A DNA stretch of 42,354 nt, from positions 130,599-172,952 of the forward strand of contig NVWF01000004.1 in NCBI GenBank assembly GCA_002746155.1. The letters run 5' to 3'. The stretch comes from Gammaproteobacteria bacterium (GTDB lineage: Bacteria; Pseudomonadota; Gammaproteobacteria; Enterobacterales; GCA-2746155). Shown here piece by piece: positions 18,883-28,295 of the stretch. The notes beneath the pieces were generated by a model that saw nothing but the letters and a program-made list of their open reading frames with translations, was not told the origin of the DNA and made no database searches. How positions within the stretch are numbered: position 1 is the stretch's first letter; every line of letters starts with the position of its first letter. The translations under genes and the position numbers were made by a program.

Positions 18883-19905
18883 TTAGCACTTTGCTGAAAG
18901 TTCAGCACAGGATTCACGAATAAGAAGCTGACTAGCCAGTTGAATTTGCGGTTGTTCAATGGTCTGTTTTCTTATTTGTTTAATTAATATATCTAAGGCC
19001 TTGCTGGCCATTAGTCTCACCGGTTGTTGAATGGTTGTAATGGAGGGCCAAAGATATCTTGAGATGGCAACATCATCAAAGCCTGTGATGGATAAGTCAT
19101 CGGGTACTTTGATTTTTTTTAGACTTGCAGCTTTCAAGACACCAGCAGCCATATAATCATTACTGGCAAAAATAGCCGTGGGTGGGCTATCTAAATTCAA
19201 CAGTTTATTGGCACAGCTTACGCCAGATACAAAATCAAAGTATCCTTGCTCGATATATTGTGACTTAACCTCTAGACCATGATCAATTAATGCTTGTTCA
19301 AACCCCTTAAACCGTTGGGCTGAAACATTATGCTCTGGGTGTCCTTTTATAAAACCAATATCTCGATGACCCAGTGAAATTATATAGTCTGTAATTTCAT
19401 AGGATGCTTCTTGGTCATTATTGATCACACAAATGGAGTCTGAAATCTGCTCTGTTGCAGCTATCCTGACATGGGCTATATCATTCTTTTCCAATATCTC
19501 AAGTAAGGAGTGCATATCTGAAAATGGTGGTGTAAGAACTAATCCGTCAAGTTGCGACTGAATGATAAAGTCTTTAAGGTTTTGTAAGATATTTTCGCTT
19601 TTAAAAACTGCTGGATGAATGACTAGATGATAGCCTTCGTCATTACAAACATTCAGAGCTCCCATTTGGATTTCATGTATATAATCTTTATTCGGATTAT
19701 CATAAATTAAGCCTATAAGAAAAGATTGATTACTTGCTAATCCACGGGCTTGGGGACTAGGTTTATAGGCTAAGGCTTTAAAGGCATCATTTACCTTTTG
19801 CGTCGTTTTAACACTCACATTTGGTTCATTATTAAGTACACGGGAAACCGTCTTTTTAGACACTCCAGCATAGGCTGCGACACTGTTGATGGTTGCTTTT
19901 TGCAC
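18883..19905 (-). CDS. LacI-family regulator inside the Entner-Doudoroff operon
   Basis: LacI/GalR-family repressor of 340 residues. The helix-turn-helix and hinge run TINSVAAYAGVSKKTVSRVL to YKPSPQARGLAS, followed by a periplasmic-binding-protein-like sensor domain (IGLIYDNPNKDY, FASNDYMAAGVLKAA, VPDDLSITGFDDV, QQPVRLMASKAL). The start is GTG at 19905 with AAGGA upstream, overlapping the last codons of glk in the operon. Since it is co-transcribed with glk, edd, zwf, pgl and eda, it probably binds the TGACACCGGTATCA operator at the operon promoter and senses an early sugar intermediate; both points are inference. Many gammaproteobacteria use the RpiR-type HexR for these genes instead. Confidence 0.88.
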   Translation of the reverse strand: MQKATINSVAAYAGVSKKTVSRVLNNEPNVSVKTTQKVNDAFKALAYKPSPQARGLASNQSFLIGLIYDNPNKDYIHEIQMGALNVCNDEGYHLVIHPAVFKSENILQNLKDFIIQSQLDGLVLTPPFSDMHSLLEILEKNDIAHVRIAATEQISDSICVINNDQEASYEITDYIISLGHRDIGFIKGHPEHNVSAQRFKGFEQALIDHGLEVKSQYIEQGYFDFVSGVSCANKLLNLDSPPTAIFASNDYMAAGVLKAASLKKIKVPDDLSITGFDDVAISRYLWPSITTIQQPVRLMASKALDILIKQIRKQTIEQPQIQLASQLLIRESCAELSAKC

Positions 19906-19909
19906 TTAA

Positions 19910-20908
19910 TTACATCCTTTCGCCAATATGGTTCTCAAACCAGGCTGCAGCTCCTATTAAAGCGGTATTACTCTTAGTAACAAGTTGAACAGGAATTTCT
20001 TCCAGATAATAGCTCATTTGTCCTTTTGATTTAAAAGCAGCTTCAAATTCACTTTCTCTGAGAAAATCTACGATTCTTGGTAGGATGCCTCCTCCTAAAT
20101 AAATGCCTCCCCTTGCGCCGAGCGTTAAGGCAAAGTCACCTATAATTGAGCCTAGCCAAGAACAAAATAAACTCAGCGTTCTCTGACACATTTCATCACT
20201 CCCATCAAGCGCATATTGGCTGATTTGCGCTGTTGAAATGTTTCTTGTCTGGCTGCCCTCGACAGCTGCTAGTGCTTGATAGAGATAGCGTAGTCCTGGG
20301 CCAGAAAAAACTCTCTCAACGGAAACAAAATTAAATCGTCTTGACATAAATTCTTTAATTGCAGCCTGAAGTGGAGTGTTAGCCGCCAGTGACATATGCC
20401 CTCCTTCTAGCGCTAAGGCATTCATGGCTCCAGCTTGATTAATCAGTAACGCCACACCAAATCCTGTACCTGGGCCTAAAACAGCCTGAGGATAATTTTC
20501 AACAGCAATCCCCTTATGTATTGTTTGAAAACAACTCTTATCTAAATATTGAATTGAACAGGCGTAGGCTGTAAAATCATTAATGATCATCAAGTTTTTA
20601 AAATCTAAATTATGTTTAGTTTCTAAAATGCTAAAATTCCAATCTAAATTCGTTAACTTGATTTTATCCCCAACAACAGGACCCGCAACTGCCAAACTAG
20701 CCTGCTTAACTTCCAGACTATTTAGACTTTCTTTGTAGCCAAGCACAGCATCTTCTAAACTTGAAAACTCAGAACTTTTAAAAGTAACTAGATTTTCAAT
20801 AACTACCTTTTGCTGCGCTTTGTCAATTGAGGTCACCAAACCAAATCTTGAATTAGTGCCCCCTATATCAGCAACAATGTAAGGGTCAAATTTTGAAAGT
20901 GAAACCAT
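19910..20908 (-). CDS. glk: Glucokinase
   Basis: ATP-dependent glucokinase of the E. coli Glk type. Signatures are VADIGGTNSRFGL (phosphate-1 motif), VAGPV, NDFTAYA, LGPGTGFGVALL, the ALEGGHMSLA glucose-binding block and GARGGIYLGGGILPRI. The frame extends to a GTG at 20962, but the predicted transcription start lies near 20957, so ATG 20908 is the start: 332 residues, close to the E. coli 321. It is the first gene of the operon. Context: it phosphorylates glucose released from maltodextrins by the neighbouring glycosidases, feeding Zwf directly. Confidence 0.93.
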   Translation of the reverse strand: MVSLSKFDPYIVADIGGTNSRFGLVTSIDKAQQKVVIENLVTFKSSEFSSLEDAVLGYKESLNSLEVKQASLAVAGPVVGDKIKLTNLDWNFSILETKHNLDFKNLMIINDFTAYACSIQYLDKSCFQTIHKGIAVENYPQAVLGPGTGFGVALLINQAGAMNALALEGGHMSLAANTPLQAAIKEFMSRRFNFVSVERVFSGPGLRYLYQALAAVEGSQTRNISTAQISQYALDGSDEMCQRTLSLFCSWLGSIIGDFALTLGARGGIYLGGGILPRIVDFLRESEFEAAFKSKGQMSYYLEEIPVQLVTKSNTALIGAAAWFENHIGERM

Positions 20909-20963
20909 TGTTTGTGTCTCAGAGTTTGAAGTGTAAACAATATTTTGCTTATGCAAGGCCACT

Positions 20964-20993
20964 ATGATACCGGTGTCAATTACATCATGTCAA
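20964..20993 (-). promoter_or_regulatory. Promoter of the glk-lacI-edd-zwf-pgl-eda operon
   Basis: On the minus strand TTGACA (20993-20988), an 18-nt spacer and TATCAT (20969-20964) form a strong sigma-70 promoter. The transcript would begin near 20957. The -10 box lies inside a LacI-type operator, so repression by steric block is expected. Confidence 0.6.
20965..20978. promoter_or_regulatory. LacI-type operator at the glk promoter
   Basis: TGATACCGGTGTCA is a 14-bp palindrome with one mismatched pair and the central CG typical of LacI-family sites. It overlaps the -10 box of the glk operon. Its half-sites differ from those of the alpha-glucan operators (TGAATACG), consistent with a separate regulator, probably the LacI protein in the same operon. 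Confidence 0.7.
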
Positions 20994-21166
20994 AAGATAT
21001 TGATGTGTTTTATGGCTTTAAAGCTATTAATGCTTAAGTTTTAAGTGAATTTGAAGGTTTTATTGTTTTTTGGAGGCTATGAAGATTGTAAAAGTTAATG
21101 TATATTGAAAACCATCTATAAATATAACATCAAATCACTAGTATTAAACGCAACTAGGAGTCTTCA

Positions 21167-22189
21167 GTGAAAGGTAAAGCGACATCCTTTGATATTGCTT
21201 ATTATGCAGGCGTATCTCAATCCACTGTCTCAAGAGCACTTAGAGATAGTCCTTTAGTTAATGAGAAAACGCGTACAAAAATTCAGCAAATTGCTAAGGA
21301 TCTAAACTATACCGTTGACAAGAATGCCAGTAACCTAAGTTCACAAACCAGTAGTACTATTGCCCTACTCCTGTTTCAAGATCCCACCAGTGATGATTCT
21401 CAAATAAATCCATTTTTTATCTCCATCCTAGGTAGCATCATGCGTGCCTGTACGGATAATGGATATGATTTGCTTGTCTCTTTTCAAGAAATGAGTAATA
21501 ACTGGCACTCTGAGTATGAAGACTGCCGTAAAGCAGATGGTATTATTTTATTGGGTTATGGAGACTACACCGATTACCAAGAGAAACTTCAGCAACTTGA
21601 ATCCCAAGGCACTCATTATGTTCGCTGGGGTGCAGATGAAGAAGGACAACCAGGGATCTCTATTGGTTGTGACAATATTCATGGTGGGGAAACCATTACA
21701 CAGCATCTCATATCTCTGGGAAGAAAAGATATCGCCTTTGTCGGTGAGGCTTCTTCTATCTCACCTGAATTTTTTGATCGATACAGAGGTTGCTGCAAGG
21801 CTTTGAAAGCGGCTGGACTAGAAATAACCAAGGAACTTCAGATTAACTCCATCTCAACTGAACAAGCTGGCTACCTAGCTGCAGAAGAGTTAATGGCTTT
21901 AAAACTTCCTGTAGATGCCATCGTTTGTGCTAGTGACTCTATCGCCATTGGAGTGATTAAAGCGCTAAGAAATATAAATATAGATATTCCAAATGATATA
22001 GCTGTAACAGGCTATGACAACATCCCTCTAGCAGAGTTTATAAGACCTCCCCTAACAACTATCCAACAAGATACAAAGCTTGCTGGAAAGTTATTAGTGG
22101 AAACCCTACTTAATGATATTAATGATAAACCTGTTCAAACTGCCCTATTACCGACTAAACTAGTTATTCGCGGCTCTTGTGGAAGCTAG
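21167..22189 (+). CDS. LacI-family regulator, probable regulator of the alpha-glucan locus
   Basis: LacI/GalR-family transcription factor of 340 residues. The helix-turn-helix is FDIAYYAGVSQSTVSRALRD and the sensor domain follows (IALLLFQD, EYEDCRKADGIILLGYGD, CASDSIAIGVIKALRNI, VTGYDNIPLAEFIRPPLTTI). The start is a GTG with AGGAG 8 nt upstream. It stands alone between the Entner-Doudoroff operon and the glycosidase operon, divergent from glk. The likely targets are the three TGAATACGTATGCA sites at the pullulanase and TonB-receptor promoters; the ligand may be maltose or another maltodextrin. Target and ligand are inferred from context; the family is clear. Confidence 0.88.
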   Translation: MKGKATSFDIAYYAGVSQSTVSRALRDSPLVNEKTRTKIQQIAKDLNYTVDKNASNLSSQTSSTIALLLFQDPTSDDSQINPFFISILGSIMRACTDNGYDLLVSFQEMSNNWHSEYEDCRKADGIILLGYGDYTDYQEKLQQLESQGTHYVRWGADEEGQPGISIGCDNIHGGETITQHLISLGRKDIAFVGEASSISPEFFDRYRGCCKALKAAGLEITKELQINSISTEQAGYLAAEELMALKLPVDAIVCASDSIAIGVIKALRNINIDIPNDIAVTGYDNIPLAEFIRPPLTTIQQDTKLAGKLLVETLLNDINDKPVQTALLPTKLVIRGSCGS

Positions 22190-22194
22190 TGAAG

Positions 22195-23895
22195 CTATTT
22201 CATTAAGTTATCCAAATGAGCTTTCAAAGTAAGGTTTGTATTTTTTGAGTTAAGAAGCCAGATGCTCGCACTATGAGGTTTTAGTGTCGCTAACAATGAA
22301 TCACCTGAACTGATTATTATTGTTTCATCAGTTAAGGCTTTTTTCCATTCTCCTGCACTGAGATATTTTTCTACCTCTACACTAGCTTGCAAATTGCCTT
22401 TATTAAGTATAACCAAAGCTGTTTGATAAACTCCTTGATGTTCAAATACACGATAGAAAATTGCCTGCTGAGCTGCAATTTTGACATTAACTTGAAGACC
22501 CTTTTGCAAAGCAATTGAAGACTTTCTTATATTTGCAACGCTTGTTAAGGCAATATGAATTGGATTAGAGCTTGCTTTGTTGATCTTGTCCTGACCTAAA
22601 TAGTTACGGCTACCCTCATGCTCCTTCGTTCCTTTCATAAAACCAATTTCAGAACCATAATAAACCACTGGTATGCCTCTTGCGGTAAATAACCAGTTGT
22701 GAGCATCGATGAAACCATTAGTATCCGCATTAATTCTTTTTAAATCATGATTATCATAAAATGACATTAATTCATAAGAATTGTGATAAGGGCCGTCTTC
22801 TAGATACAAATGAGGTAGTAGATCTTTATAATCACTATTAGGATCTTCGAATAGACTTGTTAGTGCTTTTTGGCTAGGGAAATCTAGCACGCTGATAGCA
22901 CCATTTTCAGGTTGTGTATGTTGAGCAATAATCTCAGCGTCAAAGGAAAAACTCTCAGCAAACATAAAAAATTCAGGATGTTTTTGAGTAATTGCATCAG
23001 TGAATTTTTTCCAAAAACTATGGGGCATATGTTTAACAGTATCTATTCTGAAAGCATCAGCTCCCTGCTCTATCCAATGGCTATAAGCAGAAACGAAGTA
23101 ATCTAACACAGCGGGATTTTCAGCATTGAGATCGGATAACTTAACCAAATCTCTTTTATTATTATAAAATTGGTGTAAAGGCTTACTGAGATCGAGATCC
23201 TCAGGTGCTAAATTATCATGATCGGCAACCAATTGATCATTTTGATCAAATATTTGACCATATCGAGCCTGCTGTTTTGGCATTGAAAAGGCTGGAGAGC
23301 CATGATTAAGCACAATATCTAGTACTGTTTTAAGTTGATATTTATCCCTAAGCTGTTCAGTTAATTGTTTAAAGGATAAGTTTTCTGAAGGAAGATGTTC
23401 ATCAACTTTAAAAAAGTTCACTCCCCAGTAGCCATGGTAGCCCGTCTTTCCACCATCTTTAAAAGCACCACCAAAAGTAATTGGCTCATCGCCTGAAAAA
23501 GCTTCATCAGGTTGTTCCACTATGGGTGTTATCCAAATAGAAGTGAATCCCATCTCTTTGATGTAGTTGGCGTTATCAAGTACACCTTTAAAATCTCCTC
23601 CCATATATCCCACATAGGCCTTACGTCCATCTTCAGCTTCCATAGCTAAGCGGTAGGATGGATAATCACCTCCTTGATCCGGGTAGTTGTTAGATGAGTC
23701 ACCATCAACGAAACGATCCGTCATCAGGAAATATACAGCTTCACTAGCAAAGGGTTCAAGAGTTCCATAATAGGAAGTCTCAGGTTGTTTTGTTTGATAC
23801 TGCTCTTTAGGTTCTGGACCACAACTAAATTGTAAACTACAGATTAGCGCTAACAGGCTACATTTTGTAAACTGATTGTTAAAAACATTTTTCAT
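22195..23895 (-). CDS. GH13 alpha-amylase-type lipoprotein (first)
   Basis: Glycoside hydrolase family 13 enzyme acting on alpha-1,4-glucans, probably anchored in the outer membrane or periplasm. I start at ATG 23895, which has AAGGA upstream and gives MKNVFNNQFTKCSLLALICS then lipobox FSCG. The barrel shows TDRFVDGDSSNN (calcium-site region), DIVLNHGSPAF, nucleophile Asp near residue 285 in DAFRIDTVKH, acid/base Glu near 314 in MFAESFSF and transition-state Asp near 384 in YDNHDLKRI. A C-terminal beta domain ends at residue 566. It is the last gene of the operon, 35 nt after the MalT-like transporter. Whether it makes maltose, cyclodextrin or glucose is not evident. Confidence 0.93.
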   Translation of the reverse strand: MKNVFNNQFTKCSLLALICSLQFSCGPEPKEQYQTKQPETSYYGTLEPFASEAVYFLMTDRFVDGDSSNNYPDQGGDYPSYRLAMEAEDGRKAYVGYMGGDFKGVLDNANYIKEMGFTSIWITPIVEQPDEAFSGDEPITFGGAFKDGGKTGYHGYWGVNFFKVDEHLPSENLSFKQLTEQLRDKYQLKTVLDIVLNHGSPAFSMPKQQARYGQIFDQNDQLVADHDNLAPEDLDLSKPLHQFYNNKRDLVKLSDLNAENPAVLDYFVSAYSHWIEQGADAFRIDTVKHMPHSFWKKFTDAITQKHPEFFMFAESFSFDAEIIAQHTQPENGAISVLDFPSQKALTSLFEDPNSDYKDLLPHLYLEDGPYHNSYELMSFYDNHDLKRINADTNGFIDAHNWLFTARGIPVVYYGSEIGFMKGTKEHEGSRNYLGQDKINKASSNPIHIALTSVANIRKSSIALQKGLQVNVKIAAQQAIFYRVFEHQGVYQTALVILNKGNLQASVEVEKYLSAGEWKKALTDETIIISSGDSLLATLKPHSASIWLLNSKNTNLTLKAHLDNLMK

Positions 23896-23930
23896 TAATA
23901 TATAATTCCTTTGATTTTTCATTAGGCTAG

Positions 23931-25451
23931 TTACAGAACTTTAGGTTGCTTAACTCTAAGCGTTAAAACAGCCGCTAACAACATGCTCGAACCACCTATC
24001 ACTAGAGCGTAAATTGTCTCGCCAGCAAATAACTTACTCACTAAAAAGCCTAGTATGCTTGCTGCTAATATTTGAGGAAGCACGATAAAGATATTAAATA
24101 TCCCCATAAATAATCCCATCTTTTTCATAGGTACGGAATTAGATAACAATGCATAAGGTATGGACAAAATTGACGCCCAAGCAAATCCAATACCCACCAT
24201 GGAAGCAATTAACCAATCGGGATCGTCTATAAATATAAAAGAGATAAAACCACATCCACCTAAGACTAGGTTGATCATATGGGCAATACGTAAATTGAAC
24301 ATTTTTACCACAAGGGGGATAGTTAAGGCGGCTAGCACTGAGGCAAGATTGTAAGCTGAAAATAGTACACCCACCCAATCTGCCCCTTCACTGTAAGCCA
24401 CTGAACTTACATCTGAGGTTCCAAAATGGTGGGAAGTTATGGCTGTTGTCGTTGAAGTCCACATGGCAAAGAAAGCAAACCAAGAGAAGAATTGAACAAC
24501 AGCTAACTGTCTCATGGTTTCAGGCATATTAAATAAATCAACCATCACCAATGAAAAGCCATTTCGTTTTGAAGCATTCATTTGGGTTGGTTTTTCAAAT
24601 AAACCAGCGGTAATTTGGCAAAGTCCAAAAAACACTAATCCTCCGGTCAGTAATATAAGATTTTTATCCAGTGCTTCTATATTCAGCATGACAAGAATTG
24701 TTCCGATAACGCCTACAAGCAACCAAATAACACCACCTTGGAAAAACTGTTTTACGCTGCGATTTGCCTCCTTAGGTTCTTCTGCATTATCTAGCAGACG
24801 CTCAGCTTTTTCGAAGGCTTCTAATTCTTCAGGTGAATATTCCTTGGTTGAAAACACCGTCCAGCCAACCGCTAGTAAAAACACCACACCACCCGCATAA
24901 AATGAATACCTAACAGTATCAGGAATTACGCCAAGTTCAGCAGTGCTGTTTACATCAAACCAGTTACTTAACATCCAAGGCATTGATGAAGCTATAACCG
25001 AAGCAACGGCTATGAAGAAACTTTGCATGGCATAACCCATGGCCCTTTGTTTTCTTGGTAGCATATCGCCAACAAAAGCTCTGAAAGGCTCCATAGATAC
25101 ATTGATCATTGCATCCATAATCCACAACATACCTGCAGCTATCCAGAGGGTGGGTGAATTTGGCATGATGAATAAAGAGAGTGATGCGAAAATGGCACCG
25201 TACAAAAAGTAAGGACGTCTTCGGCCAAGTCTTCCCCAGGTTTTATCGCTAAAATAACCAATGATAGGCTGAATTAAAAGACCAGTAATTGGTGCTGCAA
25301 CCCAAAGAATTGTCATATCATTATAGTCGGCTCCCAAGGTTTGAAATATCCGACTGACATTTGAGTTCTGTAAGGCGAAGCCAAACTGGATGCCAAAAAA
25401 ACCAAAACACATGTTCCAAATTTGCCAAAAATTTAACTGTGGTTTTTGCAT
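23931..25451 (-). CDS. MFS maltose/maltodextrin symporter, MalT-like
   Basis: Inner-membrane sugar-proton symporter of the SLC45/GPH-like major facilitator type, 506 residues with about 12 hydrophobic segments. The N terminus LNFWQIWNMCFGFFGIQFGF and the loop GYFSDKTWGRLGRRRPYF are characteristic of MalT/MalY maltose transporters of TonB-using proteobacteria such as Shewanella and Caulobacter. A hydrophilic loop rich in Glu (FEKAERLLDNAEEPKEANRS) divides the halves. AGGAAA stands before the ATG. It lies between the esterase and the GH13 gene in the glycosidase operon, so it should carry maltose or short maltodextrins from the periplasm to the cytoplasm. Confidence 0.88.
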   Translation of the reverse strand: MQKPQLNFWQIWNMCFGFFGIQFGFALQNSNVSRIFQTLGADYNDMTILWVAAPITGLLIQPIIGYFSDKTWGRLGRRRPYFLYGAIFASLSLFIMPNSPTLWIAAGMLWIMDAMINVSMEPFRAFVGDMLPRKQRAMGYAMQSFFIAVASVIASSMPWMLSNWFDVNSTAELGVIPDTVRYSFYAGGVVFLLAVGWTVFSTKEYSPEELEAFEKAERLLDNAEEPKEANRSVKQFFQGGVIWLLVGVIGTILVMLNIEALDKNLILLTGGLVFFGLCQITAGLFEKPTQMNASKRNGFSLVMVDLFNMPETMRQLAVVQFFSWFAFFAMWTSTTTAITSHHFGTSDVSSVAYSEGADWVGVLFSAYNLASVLAALTIPLVVKMFNLRIAHMINLVLGGCGFISFIFIDDPDWLIASMVGIGFAWASILSIPYALLSNSVPMKKMGLFMGIFNIFIVLPQILAASILGFLVSKLFAGETIYALVIGGSSMLLAAVLTLRVKQPKVL

Positions 25452-25460
25452 GTTGTTTTC

Positions 25461-26336
25461 CTATTTTTTAATTATTTTTTTAAGTTGTTCTGAAAACAAC
25501 CATTGAATAGTTTCAGAAAATTCTGAAGACCATAATTTTTCATTGTGCTCACCACCTTTCACAACCTTTGTTTTGATCTGTTCTAGGTTCAATCCATTTG
25601 TAATAAGCTGGTTGGACATTTTATTAACATTCTTTACCATCCCAGGCCCTTCTTTTCTGCCAACAAGTATAAATAGTTTCGAGTTCTTATGAAGTTTTTT
25701 TGCATCAGAAAATTTAAACACCTCATCTGAAAACCAATAAGATGGAGAATAAATTCCTGCTTTTGAAAAGGTATCCGGATAGTTAAATATCCCATAGTGT
25801 GAAATTAACCCTCCCATTGAACTTCCCATGATGGCGGTATTCTTTTGATCACTTAATGTTCGGTAGTTTTTATCAACAAAAGGTTTAACAAGCTTAACTA
25901 TAAACTCCATATAATGTTCACCTTCTGCCGCTCCATACTTTGAATTAGGCCAGGGACTTAATTCATTCATGCGTTTATCTTGACCATTATCAATACCGAT
26001 TACGATGATGGATAATCCTTTTTCTACAAACAGCTTATTCAAAGTTTCATCAACATTCCATTCACCAACATAAGAAGTGACATCATCAAATAAATTTTGC
26101 CCATCGTGCATATAAATAACGGAGTAGTGTTTATCACTGGTATGATAATCTGGAGGTAAATAAATTCGTAGATTTCGTTTACGATTTAGAACTGGGATGG
26201 TGAATGTTTGAGCAATAACTTCTACATTCGAAGACACTGTGCTAGCTCTTTTTGGCACCTCAGTTTCGCTGCAGCCTTGAAATAAACTAAAGCTAAGCAA
26301 GACTAACAAATACTTTTGGACTGTTAGATTCAACAT
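25461..26336 (-). CDS. Alpha/beta-hydrolase esterase lipoprotein
   Basis: Esterase of the EstD/enterochelin-esterase type (Esterase_PHB/Fes fold), 291 residues from ATG 26336, which lies 4 nt after the stop of the upstream GH13 gene and gives signal MLNLTVQKYLLVLLSFSLFQ and lipobox FQGC. A longer frame opens with TTG at 26348 inside the GH13 stop region. Catalytic Ser is in IMGSSMGGLISH; the His is in KGGEHNEKLW. The body has VIYMHDGQNLFDD and IVIGIDNG. Such esterases often accompany alpha-glucan loci of Alteromonadales; the substrate may be an acylated sugar, which is inference. Confidence 0.85.
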   Translation of the reverse strand: MLNLTVQKYLLVLLSFSLFQGCSETEVPKRASTVSSNVEVIAQTFTIPVLNRKRNLRIYLPPDYHTSDKHYSVIYMHDGQNLFDDVTSYVGEWNVDETLNKLFVEKGLSIIVIGIDNGQDKRMNELSPWPNSKYGAAEGEHYMEFIVKLVKPFVDKNYRTLSDQKNTAIMGSSMGGLISHYGIFNYPDTFSKAGIYSPSYWFSDEVFKFSDAKKLHKNSKLFILVGRKEGPGMVKNVNKMSNQLITNGLNLEQIKTKVVKGGEHNEKLWSSEFSETIQWLFSEQLKKIIKK

Positions 26337-26340
26337 CTTC

Positions 26341-28239
26341 TTAATCAACTGATTTTAGTCGAAAAACTTTAGAGTCCAGTGGCTCTAGGCTCATTGAAAT
26401 TACGCCTATTGACTGCTTAACTGTCAACACAGATTCACTACCTGTTAGGACCTCTTCTAACTTATAATCCCCATCCTTTAGTGCCCAGAGTTTTACTAGT
26501 TTATTATTGATTTGAAATTCTATTTTATAGCTTTTTGTAGCAGAAAAGTTGCTTATCACTAGTAGTTTTTCATCCCCTGACCCTCTGGCAAATGAAAATA
26601 GCTTTTGATCATACTGTTCAGTATATTCAGTGTTGTATTTATGCAGATCTACAAAGGCACCCTTTAATGCTTTACTGTGGCTACTGAAATTTAATAACTT
26701 AATATAAAACTGCCTTAAGGACTTTTCCTTGTCAGTGAGTAATGCACCATCATAAGCGCCATTATTTGACCAACGTTGTAGACTGTCGACTCCCCAATAA
26801 TCATAAATAGTGGTACGCGTTTCATCTCCAAAACCAGCATCGCCATCTCCTGCTTCACCTAAGGCTTGACCATAAAACAACATGGTTGGCGCTTTACCAG
26901 CAAGCGCTGAAACCACCATGGCAGGTTTACCTTGCTCTCCACTACCTGCAAAGTCAACGCTAGCAATTCTTTGTTCATCATGATTCTCAAGGAAGTGCAG
27001 CATATGTTGATCAATGTCTGAAATAGCAGCAATAATTGAGCTTAAAATTGATGTTGGCTTTTTACCTTGGATAATTAATTTCAACCCATCATAAAAGTCT
27101 ACTTTATCGTAGAGATAGTCCATTTTACCTAAATAGATAAAGTCTCTATAACGGCTAGGATCATAAACCTCTGCAATAATAAAAGCCTCGGGATTGTGAT
27201 TTTTAATGCTAGAGTTTAGATAACTCCAAAATTCAACGGGTACCATTTCAGCCATATCATAGCGAAATCCATCAACGCCCATTTCACTCCAATATAAAAC
27301 TATATCTCGGAATTTTTTCCAAGAACTAGGCACATCCTTATCTATCCAAAATTGATAATGTTCAGCTACATTTTTATCCTTGAAAGAAGTAGGTAATCGA
27401 TCAAAATCGTAACTTCCATCAGGCTTAACACCAAAATTCAGTTTTACAGTTTCATACCAATCATTGATATCAGGCTGGGCTTTTCGTGAGCCATTACCTG
27501 TCCATTTAGCTGGATTTTCCTCAAATTTACCATCGGCAAGCGGATGACTTTCTCCGCCTAAGGGTAAATAGCCATTATCCGCTTTAGGAACTTGAAATGC
27601 TTCGCCCACTACATAGTAAAAATTATTATCTCTTTTATATTCAACGCTTGTGTCATCTGTTTCACCAAAATCTTCAACACCTTCTGGTTTAGAAATTGAG
27701 TGATAATTTCTAGCAATATGGTTAGGTACTATATCGATTATAACCTTTAGGTTTTGTTTATGGCTACGCTCTAAAAGTGACTTGAATTCATTCAATCGAT
27801 TTGCTGGATTAACCGCTAAATCAGGATTAACATTGTAATAATCTTTAATAGCGTAGGGTGAGCCTGCTCGCCCTTTCACTACATCTGGGTCATCATTGCT
27901 TATTCCAAATTCAGTGTAGTCGGTGATAACATCATGGTGAAGAATGCCTGTGTACCAGATATGAGTTACGCCATATTCTTTAATGGCTGTTAACGCCTTA
28001 ACAGTAAAGTCATCAAATTTTCCTACTCCGTTTTCTTGTAAGGTTCCCCATGCTTTATTAGTGCTATTTTGATTACCAAATATTCGCGGCAATACCTGAT
28101 AAATTACAGGTTTTCCAGTTATAGTCGCTGAAGGTTCAATTGGAGTATTTTCAGCGTCATCTTGCTGAGTTGAGCAAGCAACTAGCCCTAACATAAGTGA
28201 GCTAAGAAGAAGGTGTTTTGTAAAAGTGGTAAATTTCAT
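26341..28239 (-). CDS. GH13 alpha-amylase-type lipoprotein (second)
   Basis: Glycoside hydrolase family 13 enzyme of 632 residues. Signal peptide MKFTTFTKHLLLSSLMLGLV with lipobox VACS anchors it. The barrel runs PVIYQVLPRIFGN, DIVPNHIARNYHSI, nucleophile Asp near residue 328 in DGFRYDMAEM, acid/base Glu near 357 in IIAEVYD, and transition-state Asp near 421 in LENHDEQRI. The C-terminal beta domain ends in ISMSLEPLDSKVFRL. It differs from the first GH13 in the region between the first and second motif (GVGKFDDFTVKALTAIKEYG), so it belongs to another subfamily. It sits between GH31 and the esterase, spacing 56 and -8 nt. Confidence 0.92.
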   Translation of the reverse strand: MKFTTFTKHLLLSSLMLGLVACSTQQDDAENTPIEPSATITGKPVIYQVLPRIFGNQNSTNKAWGTLQENGVGKFDDFTVKALTAIKEYGVTHIWYTGILHHDVITDYTEFGISNDDPDVVKGRAGSPYAIKDYYNVNPDLAVNPANRLNEFKSLLERSHKQNLKVIIDIVPNHIARNYHSISKPEGVEDFGETDDTSVEYKRDNNFYYVVGEAFQVPKADNGYLPLGGESHPLADGKFEENPAKWTGNGSRKAQPDINDWYETVKLNFGVKPDGSYDFDRLPTSFKDKNVAEHYQFWIDKDVPSSWKKFRDIVLYWSEMGVDGFRYDMAEMVPVEFWSYLNSSIKNHNPEAFIIAEVYDPSRYRDFIYLGKMDYLYDKVDFYDGLKLIIQGKKPTSILSSIIAAISDIDQHMLHFLENHDEQRIASVDFAGSGEQGKPAMVVSALAGKAPTMLFYGQALGEAGDGDAGFGDETRTTIYDYWGVDSLQRWSNNGAYDGALLTDKEKSLRQFYIKLLNFSSHSKALKGAFVDLHKYNTEYTEQYDQKLFSFARGSGDEKLLVISNFSATKSYKIEFQINNKLVKLWALKDGDYKLEEVLTGSESVLTVKQSIGVISMSLEPLDSKVFRLKSVD

Positions 28240-28295
28240 AGACTAAATTCTCTTTACTTAATGGCTTAATAGAAAATGGATAATTAGTTAACAGC

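Noticed and set aside
24514-24900. 128-codon plus-strand frame opposite the MalT-like gene
   Set aside because: Antisense shadow of conserved transmembrane coding sequence; Ser/Thr/Pro-rich translation without a start signal.
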